A stretch of 64,000 nucleotides of DNA from Bradyrhizobium sp. AZCC 2262 (GTDB lineage Bacteria; Pseudomonadota; Alphaproteobacteria; Rhizobiales; Xanthobacteraceae), in contig NZ_JAZHRT010000001.1 of the NCBI RefSeq assembly GCF_036924535.1, positions 3,782,001 to 3,846,000 on the forward strand, written 5' to 3'. The notes under the pieces are model-generated. The model had not been told where the DNA came from, ran no database searches, and was given only the letters and a program-made list of their open reading frames with translations. How positions within the stretch are numbered: the stretch's first letter is position 1; each line of letters begins with the position of its first letter. Made by a program: the position numbers and the translations under genes. Below, one piece after another: positions 10,626 to 18,509 of the stretch.

Positions 10626-11522
10626 TCAGGGCAGCTTAATCTTGATTGGCGTCGGCGCGCCTTCTTTCTCTGCGTCAAACATCACCAACACTCTCAAATG
10701 ACCTGGGCCTTCTTTGCCCAACGGCAGCAGCCCCTCGGGTTTCCGCGCAGGATCGAACGGCAATTCGGATAACAATTTCACGTCGTTACTCTCACCATCC
10801 CAGCTATAGATAGCATAGCGACCGGGCACGCTTGATGAAGGGCCTGCAAGAATGAGAATGCGACCTTCGAAGATCGCGAGATCTCGCACACCTCGGCCGC
10901 CCAAGGGAAGCCGGAATAGCCGATGCGCAGTACCTGACCCGCCGAACAAAACATCGATGCGGACTCCCAAGATAGCAGCGCGGGATCCGTTCAATATCGG
11001 TCCGCGGAAACCGGCGAAGAGGGTTTCGCCGCGGCCGTCGATCGCGATTCCCTCAATTATCACGCCATTGTTTTCCGGCCATTGGCCCATGAACGGGGCT
11101 AAGGCAGGTTCGGCGGCAATAATCTTGCTCAGCCGACTCGTCCGTTCAACAACAGCAGATGCGGGATCGAGTTGAGCGGTCATTTTGAATCTTACAATCT
11201 GACTGTTCGCTGCGTTGCGCGCCCTGAGCGCTTCATCTATCTCCTTCGGGCCGATACCACGAGGACGCCCGTGCGATCCTATGACGTAAAAATACTCGTT
11301 CGAAAACGCAACTCCCTCGCCGTTTAGCAACAGCGGTTTACCGTTGAAGGTATCGTCGATGAGCTTAATCGTTGGACCAGCTATGAGCTCACCATTATTC
11401 AATTGGACAAATTGCGCATATTGCGAATCGTCATTGCTAAGCAGACAGAGAACCACGTGAACCAACTCATGAATATCTGCCAGACCTTGAGATAGGAGTC
11501 CTGAATCAATTCGAATTCGGAT
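10626..11522 (-). pseudogene. DUF3616-type protein, 5'-truncated
   Basis: The readable part matches the DUF3616 pattern: NDDSQYAQFVQLNNGELIAG, then LLNGEGVAFSNEYFYVIGSHG, NNGVIIEGIAIDGRGETLFAGFRGP and RDLAIFEGRILILAGPS. The family normally has a signal peptide and a DxSGIAC segment ahead of the first motif. Here the frame upstream of it soon diverges (…SQGLADIHELVHVVL) and closes at a TAA (11523-11525). Only a TTG (11465) is available as start. I infer a lost 5' end, making this a likely pseudogene. Function of the family is unknown. Confidence 0.6.
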
Positions 11523-11536
11523 TTAATCTCCGCCAT
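11399..11536 (-). CDS. Small hydrophobic ORF overlapping the DUF3616 remnant
   Basis: 45 residues starting MAEIKSEFELIQDSYLKVWQ, with one membrane-like stretch (IFMSWFTWFSVCLAMTI). GGGGAG is placed 8-9 bases before the ATG. It overlaps the DUF3616 frame, so it may be the severed 5' end of another membrane protein fused by rearrangement rather than a functional gene. Confidence 0.35.
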   Translation of the reverse strand: MAEIKSEFELIQDSYLKVWQIFMSWFTWFSVCLAMTIRNMRNLSN

Positions 11537-11604
11537 AGTCGTCTCCCCCGTTTCCCTGCACCTATGGTTGCGCAACTTTCGAGCGAGCGCAAGCGGATTA
11601 CCCT

Positions 11605-11662
11605 ACATAGTTACGGCGACAACGCTGTTGTTGGAATGCAGATCAATTCCGCTGTACATCAT
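11605..11662 (-). pseudogene. IS110-family transposase remnant (first codons only)
   Basis: The minus strand reads MMYSGIDLHSNNSVVAVTM then stop, which is the typical N terminus of IS110-family transposases (DEDD catalytic start). GAGGAGGCGAAG lies just before the ATG. Nothing further of the transposase is recognisable. Confidence 0.6.
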
Positions 11663-11759
11663 CTTCGCCTCCTCGTGGCCAATTCGATGACTTCGAACTC
11701 ACTTTAGCTCCACCGCCTTCTTGGTCGCGAAGGCCGGCTAGATGATCTTCAGTGCACCT

Positions 11760-11955
11760 AACTTGCCGGTGATGCTGACCGAGGCGCGATCCATTGAGTG
11801 CACCGTAATGCACGTAATGCAGGCAAGCATGGTCTCGCGCTTGGTGGGCTCCATCTAGGTAAGCTCCCAGGGCTGTTTCGGCAGGCGCGCCTCGGAGACC
11901 GCGAGTAGCGCGCCGCCGTGCCTGCGGTTCTCGTCGCGCTCACGAAGATGAGCAC
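11760..11955 (-). pseudogene. Decayed copy of the paiB 3' half
   Basis: The stretch around 11822-11950 is nearly the same as 24866-24990 inside the intact paiB-like gene (for example ctcgcgcttggtgggctccatct and cagggctgtttcggcaggcgc), but carries in-frame stops and indels. It is one of two remnants in the window; the other is at 14510-14664. Confidence 0.7.
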
Positions 11956-11974
11956 AGCGATATCCGAGATTGCT

Positions 11975-12168
11975 CAGAGGCCCTCGCCCCGAATCTGTGA
12001 TCTGGCCCATACGCGGTTCAAACCACCTGCCCTACACCTTCGCCCATGTGCTTGAGTTCCGGAGACGGATATGGACGACGAGTTTTGCAGGGAAAGGGCA
12101 CGGACCGTCAGGGCCCTCGCCGAGCGAGCTGATCCATTGATCAAGCGGCGGCGGCTGCAGCTGAATCA
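11975..12168 (+). repeat. Partial duplicate of the 16955-17165 segment
   Basis: From ctgatctggcccatacgcggttc through the start of a small gene (atg at 12071, MDDEFCRERARTVRALAERA) this matches 16955-17165 with few changes. It breaks off after the shared ttgatcaagcggcg, so the small gene here is truncated and reads into unrelated sequence. Confidence 0.75.
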
Positions 12169-12197
12169 TGGTGACAGTGCACTTAACTTGCCAGTAA

Positions 12198-12254
12198 TGC
12201 GGAGTTTGTCATCGGGCGCGCACTCGCGCGACCAGTTAGCTGACCCGCCCTACT
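12198..12254. repeat. GC-rich dispersed repeat, copy 1
   Basis: cggagtttgtcatcgggcgc, an alternating cgcgc core, then gttagctgacccgccctac; a near copy is at 14442-14497 and an inverted partial one near 17327-17360. Confidence 0.65.
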
Positions 12255-12268
12255 CGCTCGATGCCTCT

Positions 12269-12484
12269 TTATTGCAAGCCGCGCTTATGCAAGGCGATGA
12301 TTACGATGCGAATGATGCAGTCAGACATCGACTCGTCTTGCAGTCGCAATCTCTGCAGCCATTGCCACGTTGCCGCGTCGATCTCGGTCCGCCAGTTGCC
12401 GTTCGGCAGGCGCTGTCCGGACGGGGGTTCGAACACGCTCGCAATCAGGGCGCGGCATTCCTCGGTGATTTCGGTATCCGGCAT
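12269..12484 (-). CDS. Small hypothetical protein
   Basis: 71 residues, MPDTEITEECRALIASVFEP at the start, then a segment (GNWRTEIDAATWQWLQRLRL) and a hydrophobic end (CIIRIVIIALHKRGLQ). Composition is protein-like and distinct from a shadow frame, since no other gene covers the region. No clear ribosome site, no recognised family. Confidence 0.35.
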   Translation of the reverse strand: MPDTEITEECRALIASVFEPPSGQRLPNGNWRTEIDAATWQWLQRLRLQDESMSDCIIRIVIIALHKRGLQ

Positions 12485-12650
12485 CGTTTGAATGGAAGGA
12501 AGTCCTCGCGCCCCAGCGCCGCCGGGTGTTGCCCTGATCCGGCAAAATGCACTAGTTAAATCGCGGCAATGCCAATTGAGCCAGCGCGGGCCTTTTGCCT
12601 CGCGCTGCGTCCACGGCCGCGCCCGGTAGCAATTCTCGAAATTCTACGTG

Positions 12651-12686
12651 TCAGCAGGCCTTCCTTTGCGAAGGAAAGCCTGCTGA
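12651..12686. other. Near-perfect 36-bp hairpin
   Basis: TCAGCAGGCCTTCCTTTG and CGAAGGAAAGCCTGCTGA pair almost completely with essentially no loop. No T tract follows on either strand, so it could be a terminator without tail, a processing site or a remnant of an inverted repeat. It sits downstream of the PepSY gene (minus strand, stop at 12745). Confidence 0.5.
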
Positions 12687-12744
12687 GTCATGTTAGCTTT
12701 GCAAAATCACGTCGGGTTCAGATGACGGAGCAAGGTTTCGAATT

Positions 12745-13005
12745 TCACCATCCGCGATTCACGTGGCGCACTTCGCCGGTTCGCGAGTCGACATAGACCT
12801 CCATCCATCGGCCGCGGCCGTCGCGGCCTTCGATCTCCCACTGATCGCCCTGGAACTCGGTGTGAGACACCGTCATGATGCCGAGATCGGTCGCGACGTC
12901 GAGCGCGACCTGCATCGAGATCTGGCCACCGGAATCCTGGGCCATGGCAGGTGACGCTGCGCCAAGCGCCAGGGCGGTAACGATTGGAAGAATGACACGT
13001 CGCAT
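12745..13005 (-). CDS. Small secreted PepSY-domain protein
   Basis: 86 residues. A clear signal peptide (MRRVILPIVTALALGAASPAMAQ) is followed by a single PepSY-like domain: VALDVATDLGIMTVSHTEFQ, WEIEGRDGRGRWMEVYVD, then TGEVRHVNRGW. Such proteins are periplasmic and thought to bind or inhibit peptidases or sense envelope state. An AGGAGTGCTCC sequence precedes the ATG. No operon partner. Confidence 0.8.
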   Translation of the reverse strand: MRRVILPIVTALALGAASPAMAQDSGGQISMQVALDVATDLGIMTVSHTEFQGDQWEIEGRDGRGRWMEVYVDSRTGEVRHVNRGW

Positions 13006-13151
13006 GGAGCACTCCTGTCGAACGTTGAGCCGATACGCCAGCTAGAACGAGCGGCAGCGGCAATGTGTTCCGACATTGGAGATCGCGGAACAGCATGAAA
13101 CTTCGGCAGTTGGGGCGTTTTGGTGGCAGTTCCCTACTTACATCACGCAGC

Positions 13152-13233
13152 CTTGTTCTCCATCCGACTCCATTTTGTTCGCATGGAACGAATCGCATCA
13201 GCGCAAACAGGCGCGGATCAGTTTCTAACAAAT
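13152..13233. repeat. Dispersed 82-bp repeat, copy A
   Basis: cttgttctccatccgactcc followed by attttgttcgc-N3-gaacgaatcg and, after a gap, ctaacaa. A second copy is at 21653-21733. Contains the small dyad GTTC-N5-GAAC. About 150 bp upstream of the PepSY gene. Confidence 0.7.
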
Positions 13234-13460
13234 GGTCGCGGCTCGCAGCAAGCGCAGCTCAAATGAGCGCAAGCAATCCGCCGTTCTGCGCTGGCGGGTT
13301 ACGCATTCGCTAATCCCCTACTCGCTATCAACCATAGATAGAGCCACCGCCATTAATAGAGCGCAACCCATGATGCACGAGAAGAAGTCGCCCCCCCCGG
13401 CCGTATCGACGACAAGGTCGATCATCCCCGGATAGCCAAGGCTCCTACCGAAAATTCTTA

Positions 13461-13508
13461 TTGAACATTGTTCATTTTTGGATTACTCATATTTGAGCAA
13501 CGCTCAAA
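13461..13508. promoter_or_regulatory. Twin operator-like dyads upstream of the ceramidase-like gene
   Basis: TTGAAC-ATT-GTTCAT (13461-13475) and TTGAGC-AAC-GCTCAA (13493-13507) share the pattern TTGARC-N3-GYTCAA and have centres 32 bp apart, about three helical turns. The second extends to a perfect 17-bp palindrome. They lie 20-65 bases before the ATG at 13526. A TetR-type or similar dimeric regulator could bind; none is encoded next to it. Confidence 0.5.
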
Positions 13509-13525
13509 AACTGGAGAATCCGACA

Positions 13526-14374
13526 ATGCAACCCGCTCCCGGTACGGACGTCTCGATCGGCCAGAGCCAGCCCATGGCCCCATGGATCAAGCACGCTCCG
13601 ACGATCATCACCGTCGGCATGATCGTGATCCTGGCGCTGCACGGACGTATTGCGCAGCCGGCGCATTACCACGAATTCGCCGACCAGTCGGCCTCCTTGG
13701 GCATTCCCCACGCAGCCGATGTGTTTTCCAACGCGGGGTTCGCGCTGGTCGCGATCTGGGGCTGGCTGACATTGCGGCCCCGACGCGCCAGCGAGCATTT
13801 GCGCGCCGGATGGCCTGGCTACAGGCTGTTCCTGATCGGACTGTTCCTGACCGCTTTCGGGTCCGCGTTCTATCATCTCGCCCCGGACAATGCCCGCCTG
13901 ATCTGGGACAGGCTGCCGATCGCGCTGGTTTGCGCCGGCCTGCTCGCCGGCGTCCGCGGAGACATAAGGGACGGATCGAACACCGGGATCGACGTGATCG
14001 TTCTCGCCCTCTACGCCGTCGCCAGCGTCGCATGGTGGGCCATCACGGACAGGAACGGCGCGGGTGACCTGCGACCGTATCTCCTGTTGCAAGGGCTCGC
14101 GCTCATCCTCATCCCGCTATGGCAAGCGATTTATCGCTGCCCGCGCACCGATCGCATCGCTTTCGCCACCGCGATGGCGCTGTACATCCTGGCCAAGGTC
14201 GCCGAGGTGCTCGACCACGAGATCGCGACCGCTTTCGGCTTCGTCACCGGACACACGTTGAAGCATCTGATCGCGACGGCAGCCACGGCCGCCGTCGCCT
14301 GGGGATTGATCCGACGATTTTCGCATGACGGTCACGCTGCGCATCGGGTAGATCAGCCGACCTGTCCGCCGTAG
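13526..14374 (+). CDS. Ceramidase-like (CREST superfamily) integral membrane protein
   Basis: 282 residues with about seven hydrophobic segments. Conserved polar positions fit the alkaline-ceramidase/CREST pattern: a first block with HYHEFADQ and HAADVFSNAGFAL, a second GSAFYHLAPDNARLIWDRLP and a final HTLKHLIA. These histidines, serine and aspartate are the presumed zinc site. The ATG at 13526 has GGAG nine bases before it; an upstream TTG is less likely. Reaction unproven: hydrolysis of an amide lipid is inferred from the family. Confidence 0.7.
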   Translation: MQPAPGTDVSIGQSQPMAPWIKHAPTIITVGMIVILALHGRIAQPAHYHEFADQSASLGIPHAADVFSNAGFALVAIWGWLTLRPRRASEHLRAGWPGYRLFLIGLFLTAFGSAFYHLAPDNARLIWDRLPIALVCAGLLAGVRGDIRDGSNTGIDVIVLALYAVASVAWWAITDRNGAGDLRPYLLLQGLALILIPLWQAIYRCPRTDRIAFATAMALYILAKVAEVLDHEIATAFGFVTGHTLKHLIATAATAAVAWGLIRRFSHDGHAAHRVDQPTCPP

Positions 14375-14441
14375 CTCAACGAACGAAGGCGGAAGGCGTA
14401 ATCCACCATTCGTCCGCGCGGCGCACACAGCGGCTGGTTAC

Positions 14442-14497
14442 GCGGAGTTTATCATCGGGCGCGCGTTTCGCGCGACCCGTTGGCTAACCCGCCCTCC
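14442..14497. repeat. GC-rich dispersed repeat, copy 2
   Basis: cgcggagtttatcatcgggc, an alternating gcgcg core, then cgttggctaacccgccctc; matches 12198-12254. Confidence 0.65.
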
Positions 14498-14509
14498 CCT
14501 CCATACTCC

Positions 14510-14664
14510 AACCCCGGCCGCAGCCCCCGCATCTTCTTCCTTCGCCTGCGCCAGCCGATCCGCCACTGCCACGTGATCCTCATCGCTCTTGTGCTGATTG
14601 AGTTTGGCCTGCTCCTCGATCTCGTCGACGACGAGGTCGATCACGCGGATCGCTGACAGCGAGC
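14510..14664 (-). pseudogene. Second remnant of the paiB 3' end
   Basis: The minus strand reads AIRVIDLVVDEIEEQAKLNQ then HKSDEDHVAVADRLAQAKE, the same as residues about 164-200 of the intact PaiB-like protein at 24681-25319. Nothing of the N-terminal flavin-binding half is present. Confidence 0.75.
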
Positions 14665-14666
14665 GA

Positions 14667-14723
14667 GTAGCCCGCATGAGCGCAGCGAGATGCGGGATCA
14701 TTCGAAACCCGGATGTCGCTTTT
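14667..14723. repeat. Degenerate REP-like element
   Basis: gtagcccgcatgagcgcagc then gagatgcgggatca, followed by a second half-site acccggatgtcgc. Variant of the gtagcccggatgagcg family. Confidence 0.55.
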
Positions 14724-14862
14724 GCCCTGATCGAGATTTTGTAGCCGAAGGCATCAACGATCGGACGAACGTCAAGCCTGACGCCTGCGGTCCCCCTTTT
14801 CGCTTGATTTGCCCGGGCATGACCCTACGGTGCGCTCCGCCAAGAGGGTAACGAGACCGATT

Positions 14863-15213
14863 ATGGACGATGCAATGAAATGCCCGGCATGCAATTCCGA
14901 GCATGCCTATCAGGATCGCGGCCTGTGGGTTTGCCCGGAATGCGCGCATGAATGGAGCGCCGAGGCGGCCGCAGCCACGGAGACCTCGCCCGAGCCGGGC
15001 GTCCGCGATATCAACGGCAACCTGCTTGTCGATGGCGACAGCGTCGTCGTCATCAAGGATCTCAAGGTCAAGGGATCGTCATCGGTCGTCAAAGGCGGAA
15101 CCAAGGTCAGGAACATCCGCCTGACCGAGGCGACCGATGGCCACAACATCGCCTGCAAGATCGACGGCATCGGCGCGATGAATCTGAAATCGGAATTCGT
15201 GAAGAAGGCGTAG
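14863..15213 (+). CDS. Zinc-ribbon PhnA/YjdM-family protein
   Basis: 116 residues. An N-terminal zinc ribbon ([20 protein letters not shown] with a following PEC) and a C-terminal SH3-like PhnA domain ([50 protein letters not shown]). The ATG at 14863 (MDDAMKCP) is chosen; upstream extension has no homology. The name PhnA is historical; a role in phosphonate use is not established for this family. Confidence 0.85.
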   Translation: MDDAMKCPACNSEHAYQDRGLWVCPECAHEWSAEAAAATETSPEPGVRDINGNLLVDGDSVVVIKDLKVKGSSSVVKGGTKVRNIRLTEATDGHNIACKIDGIGAMNLKSEFVKKA

Positions 15214-15302
15214 CAAGTCGCGAGAATGCACACTCGGCGATGAGCGCAAGGGCTCGACCCACGGGCTGCTGCCAGAGCGTGGCTAAAGCCACAAAAACCA
15301 GA

Positions 15303-15599
15303 TCACGGCTGTTCTTGCAGGATCGGCGAACCGAGTTCATCGAAACGGAAGAGCTGAAAGACCCGCTGGCCGTTGAAGTCGAGGATCCTCAAATCATCAG
15401 TCTCGTGCAGATTGCTTTCGGCCGCTTGAAAATGCCCGCCGTAGCGCTCCTTCGCGAGCGACAATGGAACCTCAAACGCGACGAACTTGCCGATCCCTTT
15501 GTGCTTGAGCACCTCAAGAAGCTTCTGATCGCGTAAGGACTCGTGCGATGTGAGAATGAGCAGCGGACCGCTCGCCGTGAGCAGCAAAAGCGATTTCAT
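15303..15599 (-). CDS. Conserved small cytosolic protein
   Basis: 98 residues starting MKSLLLLTASGPLLILTSHE, with GAAGGA seven bases before the ATG. Features are KGIGKFVAFEVPLSLAKERYG, HFQAAESNLHETDDLRILDF and QRVFQLFRFDELG. I recognise it as a conserved rhizobial hypothetical protein without known function. Convergent with the preceding PhnA-like gene. Confidence 0.65.
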   Translation of the reverse strand: MKSLLLLTASGPLLILTSHESLRDQKLLEVLKHKGIGKFVAFEVPLSLAKERYGGHFQAAESNLHETDDLRILDFNGQRVFQLFRFDELGSPILQEQP

Positions 15600-15681
15600 C
15601 GGATCTTCCTTCGCGATTGGACTGAACTCACCCGTCATATCCAGTTGCGTAGCCCGTCAAGCCGCCAGCAACTCGTCGAGC

Positions 15682-15711
15682 AAAAAAGCCCGGCTCAAGG
15701 CCGGGCTTTTC
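15682..15711 (-). terminator. Rho-independent terminator of the SH3-protein gene
   Basis: On the minus strand AAAGCCCGGCC-TTGA-GCCGGGCTTTTTTG: a GC stem and a run of Ts, right after the stop at 15714. Confidence 0.85.
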
Positions 15712-15713
15712 AT

Positions 15714-16748
15714 TCATTGGCGCTTGTCCTGACCGTGGCCTCCGCCACCGCCCGGTCCGCCGCCACCACCGCGTGGTGCGGCGTTGATGTGTGGCGCGCC
15801 GCCGCCCTGCGGCATCGCAGGCGCTGCTGCGCGCGGGGCGGCCGGGGCCGGCATCTGCGCGCGTGCGTTCATCGGCGGGCCACCGCCGCCGCGCGCCGCA
15901 TTGGGCTGCGTCATGTGGGGCGTGGCACGCTCGATCCGCGGTGCAGCCGCACGCGGTTCGTCATGACCGCGGGCCATGATCGGCGGCGTCTGCGTGCGGG
16001 TGCGGGCCATCGGCTGTTCGCGCACGGTCGCTCTTGAGCTCTCACGCGTCATCCGCGCGTTCTCGCGCGTCATGCGGGGCTGCACCGCCGCGCGTTCGCG
16101 CACCTCCCGCGCGTTACGCGGTGCGATGTCTTTCTCCCGCGTCACGCGTTCGGTCACACCGGCGCGGGTCCGCTCCGTTGCACCGGCGCGCGTCCGTTCC
16201 TCGACACGGGCACGCGACCTCTCCTCGACACCGACACGTTCCTTTGCACGCGTCCTTGCCTCGGGGAGCGCCGCGTCGCGCGCTGCCGCCGCGCGGCCGA
16301 TCCGGGCCGCCGAGCGGTCGACCGTCAACCGCGTCGCGAAACGCTCATGCGATTGCCAGTAGCCGTTCCAGTGGGCGCGGCGCTGATACCAGGGACGTCC
16401 CGCATAGTAGCTCGACCAGTACGAGGTCAGCACGAACGGCACGACGGGAACGTCGATCTCGTCGACATAGTCCGGCAGATAGACGTAGCGGTTGCGGTAG
16501 AGATATTCGAGATATTGCGACGACACCCAGCCACGATCATCCGACCAGCTCACATCGCACCAGGCGGTGCCTTTGAGACATCCGTGGATGTTGACACGGT
16601 CGCCGCCGGGAATGCGGTCGACCGTCGGAAAACCTGCACCGGGTCCTGCCTTCAGGCTGACCGTGGTGGTGACGATGCCCGGCGCCGCCAGTGCGGCGGC
16701 CGGCATCAGCAGCACGGTTGCTGCGATAAACAATGCTCTCAGTTTCAT
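15714..16748 (-). CDS. Secreted SH3-domain protein with a long Arg/Thr/Glu and Pro/Gly-rich tail
   Basis: 344 residues. Signal peptide MKLRALFIAATVLLMPAAALA, then a bacterial SH3 domain at about 25-85 (VSLKAGPGAGFPTVDRIPGG, CDVSWSDDRGWVSSQYLEYL). A tyrosine/tryptophan-rich link follows, then a low-complexity tail built of RTRAGxTERT-like repeats (about residues 155-230) ending in poly-Gly/Pro. GAGGAGG lies before the ATG at 16748. Probably an envelope protein; the tail is highly charged and likely disordered. A clear terminator follows. Confidence 0.75.
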   Translation of the reverse strand: MKLRALFIAATVLLMPAAALAAPGIVTTTVSLKAGPGAGFPTVDRIPGGDRVNIHGCLKGTAWCDVSWSDDRGWVSSQYLEYLYRNRYVYLPDYVDEIDVPVVPFVLTSYWSSYYAGRPWYQRRAHWNGYWQSHERFATRLTVDRSAARIGRAAAARDAALPEARTRAKERVGVEERSRARVEERTRAGATERTRAGVTERVTREKDIAPRNAREVRERAAVQPRMTRENARMTRESSRATVREQPMARTRTQTPPIMARGHDEPRAAAPRIERATPHMTQPNAARGGGGPPMNARAQMPAPAAPRAAAPAMPQGGGAPHINAAPRGGGGGPGGGGGHGQDKRQ

Positions 16749-16903
16749 GGCGAGTTCCTCCTCATGAGTAGGAACGCCGTAGCGAAACAAGCGTTCCCTG
16801 AGGAGTGGTCGCGTTGGCCGAAGGACGCAGGCGTCTCGCAGGCGCGAGACGCGCCGCTCTTGTTTGTCATTCCGGGATGGGCCAATGGGTCGGGGCGTAG
16901 CAA

Positions 16904-16955
16904 GTAGCCCGGATGAGCGGCTTGTCCGCCGTAGCTCGCAGAGCGTAGGCGGAAG
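16904..16955. repeat. Chimeric REP-like fragment
   Basis: gtagcccggatgagcgg is followed by a different palindromic piece (cttgtccgccgtagctcgca ... gcgtaggcggaag), then by the duplicated segment that continues to about 17165. Confidence 0.5.
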
Positions 16956-17073
16956 CAATATCCGCGTTTGCTCAGAGAAGGCCACTCGATCCGGATTTGT
17001 GATCTGGCCCATACGCGGTTCAAGCCACCTGCCCTACACTTTCGCCCATGGTGCTCGAGTTCCGGGGACGGAT

Positions 17074-17307
17074 ATGGACGAGGAGTTTTGCAGGGAAAGG
17101 GCCAGGACAGTCAGGGCCCTCGCCGAGCGAGCTGATCCATTGATCAAGCGGCGCCTGCTGCAACTGGCCTCCCACTATGAGCGCAGGCTCACGACGCCAT
17201 CCGACATCCGGGACAACCAGGCGTCGGCAGTGTCCGAGCCGTCTGAGGGCGCTGATGGGCAAGAGGTCGAGCCATTGACCGAACGACCGGATCTTGACCG
17301 CGGTTAG
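17074..17307 (+). CDS. Small conserved hypothetical protein (MDEEFCRERAR type)
   Basis: 77 residues starting MDEEFCRERARTVRALAERA, then DPLIKRRLLQLASHYERRL. This is a small helical, charged protein common in Bradyrhizobium-type genomes; function unknown. A truncated copy starts at 12071 within a 190-bp duplication. The only ribosome-site candidate is GGGGACGG. Confidence 0.6.
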   Translation: MDEEFCRERARTVRALAERADPLIKRRLLQLASHYERRLTTPSDIRDNQASAVSEPSEGADGQEVEPLTERPDLDRG

Positions 17308-17310
17308 CAA

Positions 17311-17450
17311 GTAGTGCGGATGAGTCAACGGGTCGCGCGAACGCGCGCCCGACGAGGAGCGTGATTGCGCTCGCGCAGTGATGACAGGCTCCGCGACATC
17401 CGGGACTGCTCTAACATCACCCCGGATATCCCGGCGCTCATCCGGGCTAC
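17311..17450. repeat. REP-like element with an internal insertion
   Basis: Starts gtagtgcggatgag, carries a GC-rich inverted piece (tcgcgcgaacgcgcgcc), then resumes with gacatccgggac and ends cgctcatccgggctac. It looks like a composite of two repeat families. Confidence 0.65.
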
Positions 17451-17668
17451 GCCCGTTTTGGTTGTGGAGCGAGCAGGTCTCTTTTCATAGCTGCACCCTT
17501 AAGATGCTTTCGCTGTTTTGGCGCCAGACCTCAAGACGGGTGGTGTGGCAGCCGGCACACACTCTCGGCGTGAAGTGCGTCGTCATCAGCGAAAGAGCCG
17601 CGCTGTTCACAGACTTGCCGCAAATGCGTGTGGAGCATTGATGGGGACCATCAGCTGAGTATCAACCC

Positions 17669-18397
17669 ATGCGTTTGTCAGTTCTGTCGACCGCCGCCGC
17701 CGAGCGCGCCGGCGTGCTTTGCTGTATCTTGTTTATGGTGATAAGCGCGCAAGCGCTCGCGCAGACGTCGGCCACGGACAATCCGGGCCCGACCGCAGCG
17801 CAACCTTCAGTGGCAGAGCAGGAAAAGCCTGCGACCGCTGCAGAAGAGAAACCGCCTGCCGCGGACGACAAGCCCGCCATTGCCGAGCAGAAGCCGGCGC
17901 CCGCGGAGGAGAAGCCAGCCATCGCGCAGGACAAGCCCGCGGCGGTGGAAGAGAAGTCGGCTGCCACGGACGACAAGCCTGCCATCGTCGAGCAGAAGCC
18001 GGCCCCCACCGAGGCGGCCTCACCAGTTGCGCAGGACAAGCCCGTAGCCGCCGAGGAGAAGCCGACTGCCGCGAACGAAAAACCTGCCATCGTCGAGCAG
18101 ACATCGGCCATCCCGGACGCGAAGCCTGCGGTTGTCGAGCAGAAGCTGGCTCCTGCCGGGGAAAAACCAGCGGTTGCGCACAAGAAGCCCGCCTTGAAGC
18201 AGAAGTCAGCCGCCAGGCAACCCGAAGGCGCGTCCCGCAGCAGAACGGCAGAGCCCAGTAAACCGGTGCAACCGGCCAGGGCAGCCCAGAAGCCGCGCGA
18301 GCGGACCCTGGTCATGCTCTGCACCCGCTTCCGCACCTACAATCCGTCGTCCGGGACTTACCGGGGCTACGACGGCCAGACGCGTTCTTGCCGATAG
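17669..18397 (+). CDS. Secreted Ala/Glu/Lys/Pro repeat protein with BA14K-like C-terminal motif
   Basis: 242 residues. Signal peptide (ends near AQALAQ at residue 32), then about 150 residues of imperfect 8-12-residue units such as EEKPAIAQDKPA, DDKPAIVEQKPAP and AEEKPTAANEKPA. A basic linker (HKKPALKQKSAARQP) leads to the C-terminal CTRFRTYNPSSGTYRGYDGQ, resembling the BA14K motif with a final C. The repeat domain is probably extended and disordered, spanning the periplasm; the BA14K tail is an envelope or lectin-like module in the family. Confidence 0.65.
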   Translation: MRLSVLSTAAAERAGVLCCILFMVISAQALAQTSATDNPGPTAAQPSVAEQEKPATAAEEKPPAADDKPAIAEQKPAPAEEKPAIAQDKPAAVEEKSAATDDKPAIVEQKPAPTEAASPVAQDKPVAAEEKPTAANEKPAIVEQTSAIPDAKPAVVEQKLAPAGEKPAVAHKKPALKQKSAARQPEGASRSRTAEPSKPVQPARAAQKPRERTLVMLCTRFRTYNPSSGTYRGYDGQTRSCR

Positions 18398-18420
18398 GCG
18401 AACGCGGACGCGGCTGACGA

Positions 18421-18497
18421 GTAGCCCGGATGAGCGAAGCGACATCCGGGACAACTCTGCCACCGCCCCGGATATCGCTTTCGCTCATCCGGGCTAC
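18421..18497. repeat. REP-like palindromic element
   Basis: gtagcccggatgagcgaagc ... gacatccgggacaa ... ccccggatatcgct ... cgctcatccgggctac. Canonical copy, between two convergent genes. Confidence 0.88.
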
Positions 18498-18509
18498 GGC
18501 GCTACTCAC

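Noticed and set aside
13152..13233. LexA (SOS) box
   Set aside because: The alphaproteobacterial consensus GTTC-N7-GTTC is not met; only a GTTC-N5-GAAC dyad and distant GTTC words are present.
17503..17641. 45-residue frame starting MLSLFWRQTSRR
   Set aside because: No ribosome site, odd composition and no supporting context.
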